From NCBI GenBank assembly GCA_965226245.1, contig CBDDCL010000015.1:1-64000 (forward strand): a DNA stretch of 64,000 nucleotides, given 5' to 3'. Numbering within the stretch: the stretch's first letter is position 1; every line of letters starts with the position of its first letter. Origin of the DNA: CBDCYS01 sp965226245 (lineage in GTDB: Bacteria > Acidobacteriota > Terriglobia > Bryobacterales > UBA6623). Shown here one piece after another: positions 44,473-53,488 of the stretch. The notes under the pieces are model-generated. The model saw only the letters and a list, made by a program, of their open reading frames with translations, had not been told where the DNA came from and ran no database searches. The translations under genes and the position numbers were made by a program.

Positions 44473-46158
44473 ATGCCGGGCTGGTTCTCCAAGGAAAGCA
44501 TCGTCGCCGGCCCCGGTTTCAACCGCTGGCGTGTGCCGCCGGCGTCGGTGGCCATTCATCTTTCGATCGGCTCTGTCTACGCCTGGAGCATTTTTAACCC
44601 CGCGCTGACCAAAACCCAAGGCGTCGTCGTCAGCGCGGCGAGCGACTGGTCGCTGCGGGAAGTCGTCTGGGTCTTCACCGTTGCCATCGTATGTTTAGGG
44701 CTATCCGCCGCGCTCGCCGGAAGGTGGCTTGAAAAGGTCGGACCGCGCACGGTCGGTTCGGTGGCGGCGGTGTGCTGGGGAGGGGGCTTCGTCTTCGCCG
44801 CCCTCGGGATTCATCTGCACGAGCTCTGGCTGCTCTACCTTGGCTATGGGGTCATTGGCGGCTGCGGGCTTGGACTGGGCTACGTTTCTCCGGTCAGCAC
44901 TCTCATCAAATGGTTTCCCGACCGGCGCGGGCTGGCTTCGGGAATGGCCATTATGGGCTTCGGCGGCGGAGCCATAATTGCAGCTCCGCTGAAGGAATTC
45001 TTGATCCGCTCGTTTTACCGCGCGCCGGAGTATTTGGGACCCGCCGCTGAGCTGGAGTTGGTCACCGAAGGCGGCAGGCGTTTCGCCCGGATCGGGGCCG
45101 AACTCCGCGAAGTGGTCCTGGTTGGCGCCAACGAAGTGGGCCAGATGATTGTCCCTGGCCCGCAGGGAGCCTATGTCGTCGGCACGGGACAGGCGGGCGT
45201 GACCGAGGCATTCCTGGCGCTAGGCGCCCTCTACTTTGTCGTCATGCTCGTAGCAGCCTTTTCCTATCGCCTTCCGGCTGACGGCTGGCTTCCCGAGGGC
45301 TGGCAGCCTCCGACTGCCGAGGTGACCCGGAAGAAGATGATCAGCTCGCGAAATGTTGGCATCGACGAGGCCATGAAGACGCCGCAGTTTTACCTGCTGT
45401 GGATCGTGCTTTGCTTCAACGTCACCGCTGGAATCGGAGTGCTCGGCGTCGCCAAGACGATGATGACCGAGATCTTCGGCTCCACGCTGCCGGCGATTGT
45501 CAACGCCGGATTCGCGGCGACTTACGTGCTGATGATCAGCGTCTTCAACATGGCCGGGCGCTTCTTCTGGGCCAGCACGTCGGACTACCTGGGCCGCAAG
45601 TCAACCTACACCATCTTTTTCGTGTTCGGCGCCGTTCTCTACGCCTCCATCCCCTACACGGCGGAGCAGGTGAGCGCCTCGCCGGCGATCGTCTGGCTGA
45701 TCTATTTCTACGGCGCAACGATGCTGATCTTCACCATGTATGGGGGAGGCTTCGCGACCATCCCGGCTTATCTGGCGGATCTTTTCGGCTCGAAATTCGT
45801 GGGCGGGATTCACGGCCGCCTGCTAACGGCCTGGAGTACCGCCGGCGTCCTCGGCCCGCTGGCGATTACGTCGTTACGCGAACTGTCACTCGAAAAGGCG
45901 GGCCGCGATCTGGCGGGCCGCATCGACCCGGCTCTGTTCGCCGCCAGCTTCGGGGCCCCGATCGCTCAGCTCGAATCCCTGATGGCTCAGAAGACGGTCA
46001 CCATCGCCAAGCTGATGGCGATCGCGCCGGCAGGGACCGTCGACCCCTCCAGCACGGTCTACAACACCACGATGTACTTGATGGCCGGCCTTCTCGTACT
46101 CGCGCTGGGCGCCAATCTGCTAGTGAAACCCGTCGACGCGAAACATCATTGGGACTGA
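44473..46158 (+). CDS. MFS transporter, OxlT (oxalate:formate antiporter)-like
   Basis: This 561-residue carrier has 12 predicted helices. Helix 1 carries SVAIHLSIGSVYAWSIFNPA, the pattern of the OxlT/MFS subgroup, and helix 4 the YVSPVSTLIKWFPDRRGLAS motif. A loop of about 70 residues between helices 6 and 7 is longer than usual. The family moves small organic anions such as oxalate/formate; the substrate here is not determined. It follows the cytochrome gene on the same strand after a 93-bp gap, so co-expression is possible. Confidence 0.85.
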   Translation: MPGWFSKESIVAGPGFNRWRVPPASVAIHLSIGSVYAWSIFNPALTKTQGVVVSAASDWSLREVVWVFTVAIVCLGLSAALAGRWLEKVGPRTVGSVAAVCWGGGFVFAALGIHLHELWLLYLGYGVIGGCGLGLGYVSPVSTLIKWFPDRRGLASGMAIMGFGGGAIIAAPLKEFLIRSFYRAPEYLGPAAELELVTEGGRRFARIGAELREVVLVGANEVGQMIVPGPQGAYVVGTGQAGVTEAFLALGALYFVVMLVAAFSYRLPADGWLPEGWQPPTAEVTRKKMISSRNVGIDEAMKTPQFYLLWIVLCFNVTAGIGVLGVAKTMMTEIFGSTLPAIVNAGFAATYVLMISVFNMAGRFFWASTSDYLGRKSTYTIFFVFGAVLYASIPYTAEQVSASPAIVWLIYFYGATMLIFTMYGGGFATIPAYLADLFGSKFVGGIHGRLLTAWSTAGVLGPLAITSLRELSLEKAGRDLAGRIDPALFAASFGAPIAQLESLMAQKTVTIAKLMAIAPAGTVDPSSTVYNTTMYLMAGLLVLALGANLLVKPVDAKHHWD

Positions 46159-46342
46159 ACTTTGTAGGTGCCGGCAATTGTGGCGGTCCTTCGCCGCGCA
46201 GCGGCGATGTGTCGCGCCGCGGAAACAAGTCCTCTCGATCAACGTCTGGAAACGGCAAGCGTGCTTACCCGCGCGTCCCGCCAAAACATGGTCGCACTGT
46301 AGTACTACATCATGAAATTCTTCTCGCATTTGGCAGGATATT

Positions 46343-46628
46343 TCATCCGGCCTCGGCGATGGCGAGTCGAGGAATGATCACCAGGTTCTTTAACCGCAGC
46401 CCCAGCGCGATCACTTGACGCCCCAGCGCAGTCAAGTAGTAGCGGTAGCCAGGGCTGACTTTCTTGATGATTCCGTGCCTGCGCAGGCGCTTCAGCAAAC
46501 GAGAGACTTGCCCGCTCGTCAACCCCGGCAAGTGCGCCCGCAGCGCCTTGTTGTCCATCTCGCGGATCTGACTGCCAGCGGCCAGAAGGCGTTTTCAGGT
46601 ACTGGAGAATGTTGACCCGACGGTGCAT
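46343..46628 (-). pseudogene. Winged-helix DNA-binding domain fragment, frameshifted
   Basis: The second part reads REMDNKALRAHLPGLTSGQV, then SRLLKRLRRHGIIKKVSPGY and LTALGRQVIALGLRLKNLVI, a winged-helix fold with a wing and a final helix. The first part in another frame reads HRRVNILQYLKT. Similar sequences occur in many soil bacteria at the C-terminus of longer proteins of unknown role, so this is probably only the tail of such a gene. The frame breaks near 46590. A start at 46558 would give a 71-residue protein that could be stable on its own. Confidence 0.5.
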
Positions 46629-46738
46629 CCAGGAGTCTCCTTTTGGTTCTCAAAAGAGGCTGGCACAGCGGGAGCTTACTAGTCAATTTGGAATTTTGAT
46701 CACTAGTATGGTTTATAACCTATTGAAAACAAAGGTAA

Positions 46739-46812
46739 TGGCTGGGAGGCAGGGACTCGAACCCCGATAAACAGATCCAGAATCTGTCGTGTTACCGTTA
46801 CACTACCTCCCA
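46739..46812 (-). tRNA. tRNA-Gln (anticodon CTG)
   Basis: On the minus strand the acceptor stem TGGGAGG pairs with CCTCCCA. The anticodon stem ACAGA/TCTGT closes the loop TTCTGGA with anticodon CTG. The T arm has GGTTCGAGTCC, and CCA is encoded at the 3' end (46739-46741). The U1-A72 pair and anticodon fit glutamine. No integrase lies beside it. Confidence 0.95.
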
Positions 46813-47053
46813 GTTGGCGGGAACCTACTCAGTATAGGACGAGAACCCGAATCTGAGCAAACCGAGTGCTCGCGCTGACGCGCCACGCGGATCGTCCCCG
46901 ACACTCGATGGAACCGCATGGCGTGTTGCGTGGCAGCCTCGTCCCGGCCTAGCACGCAATCGGGACCTGGATCTGGCCCGCGTCGGTCTCACATCGCAAG
47001 GCCCTCACCGTCAACCAACAATGGCGGCGCATGAACGATAATCAAAGGCAAGC

Positions 47054-48532
47054 ATGAAACTCAGCCGCAGGGAATTTCAAAAGTCGGCTGGCTTGCTGGC
47101 GCTGGCTCCTTGGGCCTGCTCCCCGCAAGGGAGCGAGCCCGAAGGCGTCGTTGTCAACGACATACATTCCAAGCTGAACGAAACCCGGGTCGATCGAATC
47201 GTTCCAGCGGACTCAGTCGAAGCAATCCAGGCTGCCATCGAGAACGCAAGAGGCCAGGGCCGATCCATTTCGATCGCGGGCGGCCGTCACGCCATGGGAG
47301 CCCAGCAGTTCGGCACCGACACGATCCTTCTCGACACCACGAAGCTGAATCGGGTGCTGGACTTTGATGCCGGGAGCGGAATCATCGAGGTCGAAGCCGG
47401 CATCAACTGGCCCGAGCTGATCGACTATACCGTCCGCGCCCAGCAGGGTAAGCCAGAGCAATGGGGTATTGCTCAAAAACAGACCGGCGCGGACAAGCTC
47501 AGTATCGGCGGGGCGCTAGCGGCGAACGCCCACGGGCGCGGGTTGCGGATGAAGCCTTTTTCAAGCGACGTCGAATCGTTCGTTCTCGTGGATCCGGCTG
47601 GCAAGGCGCTGACGTGCAGCCGCGAACAGAACAGCGAACTGTTCCGCCTGGTGGCCGGCGGCTACGGGCTATTCGGTGTCGTCTCGTCGGTCAAGCTTCG
47701 CCTCGCTCGCCGACAGAAGCTCGAGCGGGTCGTCGAAATCGGCGTTGCCGATGGCCTGATGGAAGCGTTCGAACAACGAATCTCCGATGGATTCATCTAC
47801 GGAGACTTCCAATTCTCGATCGACGAGAGCTCGGAGGATTTTCTGCGGCGCGGTATTTTCTCTTGCTATCGCCCGGTGGACCCCGCGACTCCTATTCCAG
47901 AAGAGCAGAAACAACTTGCCAAGGAAAACTGGGAGCGGCTTCTCTTTCTGGCGCATTCGGATAAGGCTCAGGTCTTCCGCGAGTATTCGCGGTACTATTT
48001 GTCGACGTCCGGACAAATCTACTGGTCCGACACTCACCAGCTCAGCACCTATCTGGACGACTATCACATCGCTCTTGACGCTCGGCTGAAAGCGGACACC
48101 GCGGCGTCGGAGATGATCACCGAGATCTACGTGCCGCGGGACAAGCTGGCGGATTTCCTCGGGGAAGCCGCCGACGACTTCCTCCACAACAATGTCCACG
48201 TCATTTACGGGACGATCCGGCTCATCGAGCGCGACGATGACAGCTTCCTAGCGTGGGCGAAACAGCCTTACGCCTGCACCATATTCAACTTGCACACAGA
48301 GCACAGCCCTGAGGGACTCAAGCACTCAGCGGACGCCTTCCGCCGCTTGATTGACATGGCGATTCGCCGCGGCGGCAGCTATTTCCTTACCTACCACAAG
48401 TGGGCCAGGCGTGAACAGGTGGAGGCGTGCTACCCGCGGTTTCCGGAATTCCTGCGGCTCAAGCGCAAGTGCGACCCAGAAGAGCGCTTCCAAAGTGACT
48501 GGTATCGGCATTACCGGGAGATGTTCGGCTGA
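47054..48532 (+). CDS. Tat-exported FAD-binding oxidase (VAO/PCMH family)
   Basis: This 492-residue protein begins MKLSRREFQKSAGLLALAPW, a Tat signal that may be a lipoprotein-like leader because a Cys follows (ACSPQG). The FAD-binding PCMH fold is shown by RSISIAGGRHAMGAQQFGTD near residue 75 and by KLSIGGALAANAHGRGL near residue 150, where a His of the HGRG kind is suited to FAD contact. The C-terminal WYRHYREMFG resembles the end of D-arabinono-lactone oxidase-type enzymes. It should oxidise a sugar lactone or alcohol in the envelope. It stands alone after tRNA-Gln. Confidence 0.82.
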   Translation: MKLSRREFQKSAGLLALAPWACSPQGSEPEGVVVNDIHSKLNETRVDRIVPADSVEAIQAAIENARGQGRSISIAGGRHAMGAQQFGTDTILLDTTKLNRVLDFDAGSGIIEVEAGINWPELIDYTVRAQQGKPEQWGIAQKQTGADKLSIGGALAANAHGRGLRMKPFSSDVESFVLVDPAGKALTCSREQNSELFRLVAGGYGLFGVVSSVKLRLARRQKLERVVEIGVADGLMEAFEQRISDGFIYGDFQFSIDESSEDFLRRGIFSCYRPVDPATPIPEEQKQLAKENWERLLFLAHSDKAQVFREYSRYYLSTSGQIYWSDTHQLSTYLDDYHIALDARLKADTAASEMITEIYVPRDKLADFLGEAADDFLHNNVHVIYGTIRLIERDDDSFLAWAKQPYACTIFNLHTEHSPEGLKHSADAFRRLIDMAIRRGGSYFLTYHKWARREQVEACYPRFPEFLRLKRKCDPEERFQSDWYRHYREMFG

Positions 48533-48650
48533 GTGGGCTACGGGAGAGCTAGGAGGGGCTGCAAGTCTGTCCCACGGAACCCAGCAGCGGATGGAGCCGC
48601 TGATAGCCACGTGAACGTGGCTCGCCATCGTTTAGGGCTGAACAAATCAA

Positions 48651-49103
48651 ATGGCGGGCATCAAACTTCCCTCACAGCGACTGGCGCCCGTCCTGTGGCT
48701 GTTACTGGCCGGCTTTGTCGGGCGCGTGGCCGGTCAAATGCTTGTTGCCTTCAGGAACGTCACCTGGCTTCCGCCAATGGGCGAGTGGATGTCCGGTGTA
48801 GTGCCCTACCCTTATCTGCTGCCGTCGCAGATGCTGATCATCGTGGTCTGCGCGAAAGTGTGCCTCGACTTTTCGAAGGGCCGCGGATGGTTCGTAACGA
48901 CCCGGCCCGCGTTCGGCCGCAGCGTCCTTTATTTTGGGTACATCTACCTCGCGGGTATGATCGTCCGCTACGGCTTGCAGATGATCTTGCGGCCGGAAAC
49001 GCGCTGGTTCGGCGGAACGATTCCGATCGTCTTCCACCTCGTGCTGGCAGGGTTCATCATTCTGTTCGGCCTGTGGCACCGCGCGCAGTTGGAAGGACGG
49101 TGA
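48651..49103 (+). CDS. Four-helix membrane protein of unknown function
   Basis: This 150-residue protein has hydrophobic segments at about residues 13-32 (LAPVLWLLLAGFVGRVAGQM), 55-70, 90-110 and 123-142 (IPIVFHLVLAGFIILFGLWH). No family motif was recognised. ATG 48651 is the first in frame, with no strong ribosome binding site. It lies about 120 bp downstream of the FAD oxidase on the same strand, across a hairpin at 48605-48622. Coupling to that gene is uncertain. Confidence 0.65.
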   Translation: MAGIKLPSQRLAPVLWLLLAGFVGRVAGQMLVAFRNVTWLPPMGEWMSGVVPYPYLLPSQMLIIVVCAKVCLDFSKGRGWFVTTRPAFGRSVLYFGYIYLAGMIVRYGLQMILRPETRWFGGTIPIVFHLVLAGFIILFGLWHRAQLEGR

Positions 49104-49197
49104 TTCGTGAGCCGTGAGGTTTGAAACACGATACTCATGCCGTGAGCGGCTATGGCTTGGGAACTTAACGGGCAACGGTAAACGGTTCACGAATGCT

Positions 49198-50871
49198 TCA
49201 AAACCCCTGAGCAGTGCCTTCCGACCGTGAATCCGCGGCCCCTAGCAGCCATCGGCCTTCCGCCTGAATTGCCATCACGCGACCCATCTTCTCGACGAAT
49301 TTGATCTGGTGGCCGCGTTTCCTCAGAAGCTCGACCGTATCGGGAGAAAAGCCGTGGTCCTCGAGCCGCAGTTCGTCGGGCATCCATTGATGGTGGAAGC
49401 GCGGGAAGTCGACGGCTTGCTGCAAGTTCATCTTAAAGTCGATGACGTTGGTGATCACCTGCAGGACAGTCGAGATGATCGTGGGGCCGCCCGGTGCGCC
49501 CAGCACCATGAACAGCCTTCCATTCCGGGTGACAATGGTCGGAGTCATGGCCGAGAGCGGCCGCTTGCCGGGCTCAATGGCGTTGTTGTCACTTTGCAAC
49601 AGACCGAACTGATTCGGCTCTCCCGGCTTGGCGGTAAAATCATCCATCTCGTTGTTGAGGAGGATACCTGTACCGCTGGCCGTCACACCCGAACCGAACG
49701 AGCTGTTGAGCGTGTAGCTTACCGCCACCGCGTTCCCGTCCCGGTCGACGACCGAGTAATGGGTGGTTTCGCTGCTTTCGTGTCCGCTGGGCCGCCCGGC
49801 TCGGACGTCCGAGCTGAGGGTCGTGCGGTCCGCGCGAATCGAAGCCCGTCGTTGCCGCGCGTAGTCTTTGCTGAGCAGGCCCTCCAGCGGCATGTCCACG
49901 AAATCGGTGTCGCCGAAGTACTCCGCACGGTCAGCAAAGAAACGCCGCATCACTTCGGCAACATAGTGGATGGAGGAGGCTGATCCGCCGCCTCCGCTGG
50001 CGAACCCGCTGCCCTCCAGCATGTTCAGCATTTGTATGATTCCGGCTCCGCCTGAGCTTGGCGGAGGGGCCGAGAGAATCTTATAGCCGCGGTATTCGCC
50101 CGCGACCGGCTTGCGCTCAACGGCCTTGTATTCGCGGAGATCATCGAGCGTGATCAGCCCTCCGTTACGCTTCATATCGCCGGCAATCAAGCGGGCGGTT
50201 TTGCCAGTGTAGAACTCGTTGGCGCCGTTGCCGGCGATACGTCCCAGCGTCGCGGCGAGCTCGGTTTGGCGAAGAACCTCGCCCATCTCGTAGAGCTGTC
50301 CGTCGCGCAGGAAGATCCGCTTCGAGTCGGCGAACAGCGGCAGCCGTTTGTTTTCGCGAAAGTCTTCGGCCCGCTGATGGGAAACCGGAAAACCTTCCTC
50401 CGCAAGCCGAATTGCGGGCGCGACGAGTCTGCCCCAGGGTTTCGTGCCGTACTTGCCCCGGGCCAGCTCGAAGCCGCGCACGGTCCCGGGAACGCCGACG
50501 GCACGATAGCCGACGACGCTGTCTTGGATCGGCTTGCCATCCGCGTCAAGATACATATCGCGACTGGCGGCCGCCGGAGCGCGCTCGCGAAAGTCGATGA
50601 AAGTGGAATGTCCATCGGCGAATCGAATCAGCATGAATCCGCCGCCGCCGATGTTACCGGCTCGGGGGTGGGTCACGGCCAGCGCAAAACCGACGGCAAT
50701 CGCCGCGTCGATCGCGTTTCCGCCGTCCTTGAGGACCGCAACTCCTGCCTCGGTGCCATGCGCTTCCGCCGAAACCACCATCGCCCGCTGGCCGCGGACC
50801 GGCTCTCGCGTCGCCCCCACCAGTGCCGGGGCAAGCGCCAAGAAAACTACGAACCCGCGAACGAAGGTCAC
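49198..50871 (-). CDS. ggt: Gamma-glutamyltranspeptidase
   Basis: This 557-residue Ntn hydrolase carries a signal peptide (FVRGFVVFLALAPALVGATR). The precursor should cleave itself before the catalytic Thr in ESSETTHYSVVDRDGNAVAV near residue 370, giving large and small subunits. The GGGGFMLIRFADG region near residue 75 and the SAMTPTIVTRNG and GAPGGPTIISTVLQV motifs of the small subunit are conserved. It acts in the periplasm to hydrolyse or transfer the gamma-glutamyl group of glutathione. It is a single gene with no operon partner. Confidence 0.93.
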   Translation of the reverse strand: MTFVRGFVVFLALAPALVGATREPVRGQRAMVVSAEAHGTEAGVAVLKDGGNAIDAAIAVGFALAVTHPRAGNIGGGGFMLIRFADGHSTFIDFRERAPAAASRDMYLDADGKPIQDSVVGYRAVGVPGTVRGFELARGKYGTKPWGRLVAPAIRLAEEGFPVSHQRAEDFRENKRLPLFADSKRIFLRDGQLYEMGEVLRQTELAATLGRIAGNGANEFYTGKTARLIAGDMKRNGGLITLDDLREYKAVERKPVAGEYRGYKILSAPPPSSGGAGIIQMLNMLEGSGFASGGGGSASSIHYVAEVMRRFFADRAEYFGDTDFVDMPLEGLLSKDYARQRRASIRADRTTLSSDVRAGRPSGHESSETTHYSVVDRDGNAVAVSYTLNSSFGSGVTASGTGILLNNEMDDFTAKPGEPNQFGLLQSDNNAIEPGKRPLSAMTPTIVTRNGRLFMVLGAPGGPTIISTVLQVITNVIDFKMNLQQAVDFPRFHHQWMPDELRLEDHGFSPDTVELLRKRGHQIKFVEKMGRVMAIQAEGRWLLGAADSRSEGTAQGF

Positions 50872-51029
50872 GACTGATTGTATGCGCGGCCGATGGGCGC
50901 CTGTAAACCGAACTTTTCAAAACGAATTCCCATTCATCGGTGCTCCCACCTCGATAGACTCATCCACGTGCGCGGCAGTGTTTCGGTTCTCAGTGCTACC
51001 CTGCGCCGCAAGCCGCAGGCAGGTCCTAG

Positions 51030-51491
51030 CTAGGGCGCTGCGTATATGTCATAAGAGACGCGATTCTCGACGAGATCGCATTCGCCGACACCGAAACATT
51101 GGAGCCGGTTCATCCAGGCATAATCTGGGTGGGCCGTCTGGAACCGTGGCGCATTACGCACCGGCATCTTGGGTGGCAGGTCGTTTTGTAGAAATCTCTC
51201 ATATCCGTCAGGACCCGCGTCGAGAATGCCCGAATAAGGCGCATAGATCAAGGCTCCATCCTCGCTCTCGAAAGTGGCGCGGACATCTAGCAGACCAACT
51301 CCATCTTTCCGAAGGAGCAGGCAGTCAGCCCCAACCGCCAAAACTTTCCCCCGTAATCGGGGACCCTCCACGGCCCCACCAGTGAGATAGAAGTTGGCAC
51401 GAATTCCTTCCGGAACGGGCCCGATAACCTCCGGCGGAAGTTTAAGGCCGAAGGAGAACGAGAATAGGTACTCCAATTTGCATTCAGGCAT
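51030..51491 (-). CDS. DUF3237-family protein
   Basis: This 153-residue protein starts MPECKLEYLFSFSFGLKLPP and follows the DUF3237 pattern: NFYLTGGAVEGPRLRGKVLA, GLLDVRATFESEDGALIYAP and the final DYAWMNRLQCFGVGECDLVE with NRVSYDIYA. The family is a small beta-barrel fold of unknown function, common in soil bacteria and fungi. GAGG precedes the ATG at about 9 bases. The divergent quinone oxidoreductase starts 145 bp away, so a shared promoter region is likely. Confidence 0.83.
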   Translation of the reverse strand: MPECKLEYLFSFSFGLKLPPEVIGPVPEGIRANFYLTGGAVEGPRLRGKVLAVGADCLLLRKDGVGLLDVRATFESEDGALIYAPYSGILDAGPDGYERFLQNDLPPKMPVRNAPRFQTAHPDYAWMNRLQCFGVGECDLVENRVSYDIYAAP

Positions 51492-51635
51492 CAAGACCGC
51501 CTCAACCGGGATTTCCGTTTTGGGTCTCCCGCGACAGGAATAGAATAGCAGAATGGGAGCTCGGCGCTTCCTGCAAAGCCGTGCCTTCCGGGGTTTGTTA
51601 CAATTTTCAATCAGTCTAAAATCACAAACCACACC

Positions 51636-52604
51636 ATGAAAGCAATTCGCGTACACCAGCATGGCGGCCCGGAAGTTCTCAGTTATGAGGACGCCCCGGA
51701 CCCCTCTCCGGCCCCCGATCAGGCGGTGGTCAAGATCGAAGCCGCCGGAGTGAACTTCATCGATATTTACTTCCGAAGCGGCCTTTACAAAACAGATCTG
51801 CCGTTTACGAACGGCCAGGAAGCCGCCGGCGTGGTGACAGCCGTTGGTTCCGATGTGAGTGAGGTTCAAAGCGGCGACCGGGTTGCGTATGCCGGCGTTG
51901 TGGGTTCCTACGCGGAGTATGCCGCGGTTCCGGCGGCCCGGCTTGTGAAACTGCCCGATGGCGTTGATACGCGCACCGCCGCCGCCGTGATGCTGCAGGG
52001 GATGACGGTTCATTACTTGACTCATTCCACGTTCCCGCTCGAGCCCGGCCACACGGCGCTGGTTCACGCAGCGGCGGGCGGGGTGGGCCTGCTGCTTGTC
52101 CAGGTGGCCAAGATGAGGGGCGCGCGGGTGATCGGAACCTGCTCTACCCCGGAGAAGGCAGCGAAGGTTCGCGAGGCCGGAGCCGATGAAGTCATTCTCT
52201 ATACCGAGCAGGACTTCGAGACCGAGGTCAAGCGTATCACCGATGGCGAGGGCGTCGATGTGGTTTACGACTCGGTGGGCAAGGCAACCTGGGAGGGAAG
52301 CTTGAATTGTCTGCGGCCGCGCGGCATGGCGGTGTTTTTCGGTAACGCTAGTGGCCCCGTACCGGCCATCGAGCCCCTGGCCTTGACCGCCAGAGGATCG
52401 CTCTTCTTGACGCGGCCCAGTTTGGCTCATTACGCGGCCAAGCGGGAAGAGTTGCTCGAACGCGCTTCTGATGTGCTGGGTTGGGTGAGTTCAGGCAAAG
52501 TGAACGTCGTTATCGGAGAGGCCTTCCCGTTGTCGCAGGCGGGGGAAGCCCAGCGCAAGCTGGCCGCGCGTCTGACGAGCGGTAAGCTGCTGCTGCTGCC
52601 GTGA
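51636..52604 (+). CDS. qorA: NADPH:quinone oxidoreductase (zinc-independent MDR family)
   Basis: This 322-residue enzyme begins MKAIRVHQHGGPEVLSYEDA and has the quinone-reductase core: GVNFIDIYFRSGLYK, VHAAAGGVGLLLVQVAKMRG (NADPH site near residue 150) and GVDVVYDSVGKATWEGSL. No zinc ligands of the alcohol dehydrogenases are present. It reduces quinones or related enones with NADPH in the cytoplasm. Size and motifs match Escherichia coli QorA-type enzymes well. Confidence 0.9.
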   Translation: MKAIRVHQHGGPEVLSYEDAPDPSPAPDQAVVKIEAAGVNFIDIYFRSGLYKTDLPFTNGQEAAGVVTAVGSDVSEVQSGDRVAYAGVVGSYAEYAAVPAARLVKLPDGVDTRTAAAVMLQGMTVHYLTHSTFPLEPGHTALVHAAAGGVGLLLVQVAKMRGARVIGTCSTPEKAAKVREAGADEVILYTEQDFETEVKRITDGEGVDVVYDSVGKATWEGSLNCLRPRGMAVFFGNASGPVPAIEPLALTARGSLFLTRPSLAHYAAKREELLERASDVLGWVSSGKVNVVIGEAFPLSQAGEAQRKLAARLTSGKLLLLP

Positions 52605-52850
52605 GGCGGCGCCGGAAAGCGGAGCCAGAAATTAGTCCAGGGTAGAGCCGCGGGCGGAACCCTGGATGGAAGTCCCTATCAGACACAAGTCCCGGATGGG
52701 GGTGCGGGAAAACAAAGGCATGTTTTTGTCCCTCGCGTCCGAATAAATACGAAGGGACGCGGAAACCGGCCTCGGCGCCACAAAGTGAACGGCAGCGGGG
52801 CCAAGACGAACCACTCAATCATCAACAGTGAAGCCGGAGTCATTCAGCAA

Positions 52851-53072
52851 ATGGGTAAAACAGCAATTGGTCTCTTATTCAGTCTGTTATTGGGTCTGGC
52901 GGGTCTCGGCGTAGCCGGCTGGCTGCTCGTAACGGGCAATGTTATCAGCTCAATCGACGATTTATTCCTCACTTTGTTTGGTCTGTTGATGGCGCTTGTC
53001 GCGTTCTCCCACGTCGCATGGCACTTTCAGGCTGTGCTCTCCGAAGACGGCGGGAAAAAGAAGAGAAGGTAG
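52851..53072 (+). CDS. Small two-helix membrane protein
   Basis: This 73-residue protein starts MGKTAIGLLFSLLLGLAGLG and has a second hydrophobic helix (SIDDLFLTLFGLLMALVAFS), ending in a basic GGKKKRR tail. GGAG lies about 11 bases upstream of ATG 52851. The hydrophobic pattern and lack of frame breaks support a real gene of unknown role. Confidence 0.6.
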   Translation: MGKTAIGLLFSLLLGLAGLGVAGWLLVTGNVISSIDDLFLTLFGLLMALVAFSHVAWHFQAVLSEDGGKKKRR

Positions 53073-53074
53073 GG

Positions 53075-53488
53075 CGCCGAACTTCGCGAATCTATTTGGG
53101 CCGCAACCAAAACGGGGAGCCTCGCCTTCGAGCATGGGAGCCTGGAGGTCGGCGGCCTCCACTGCGGACCTCCTCTCCAGCAACAGCGTGACGTGAATCG
53201 GTGACCCAGACGGCGCAACATCTCCATTGCTGCTGCTTCGGCCACCATACCGAAGTGGTTTTGGTGAAGGCATGCAAGGTCAGGACCATAGTGCTTAGCG
53301 GGGCCGAAGGTCCTCGACATCGCGAAAGCCCAGCGTGAACCGATGTTACTGCCAAACCGCGTGGCTGATGATCTCGGATGGAAAACGGCGGCGTCGATAC
53401 AGGGATTCCATCAGTCAATTGTCGCCCACCGGTGGTTAACTTGACAATGCCATTCCACGCGGTCACCGGCCGCCACGGCCGCCGGTCC
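53075..53488. other. Non-coding stretch
   Basis: About 410 bp without a supported gene between the small membrane protein and the HpcH/HpaI gene end. Open frames exist on both strands but show no domain, ribosome binding site or coding bias that I would trust. No recognised repeat was found here. Confidence 0.45.

Noticed and set aside
46739..46812. tRNA-Gln as an integration site for an island
   Set aside because: No integrase or direct repeat of the tRNA 3' end was found on either side; the only integrase remnant is 34 kb away.
51492..52430. Upstream extension of the DUF3237 frame to 466 codons
   Set aside because: The extension is antisense to the quinone oxidoreductase; the conserved domain starts at Met 51491 with a ribosome binding site.
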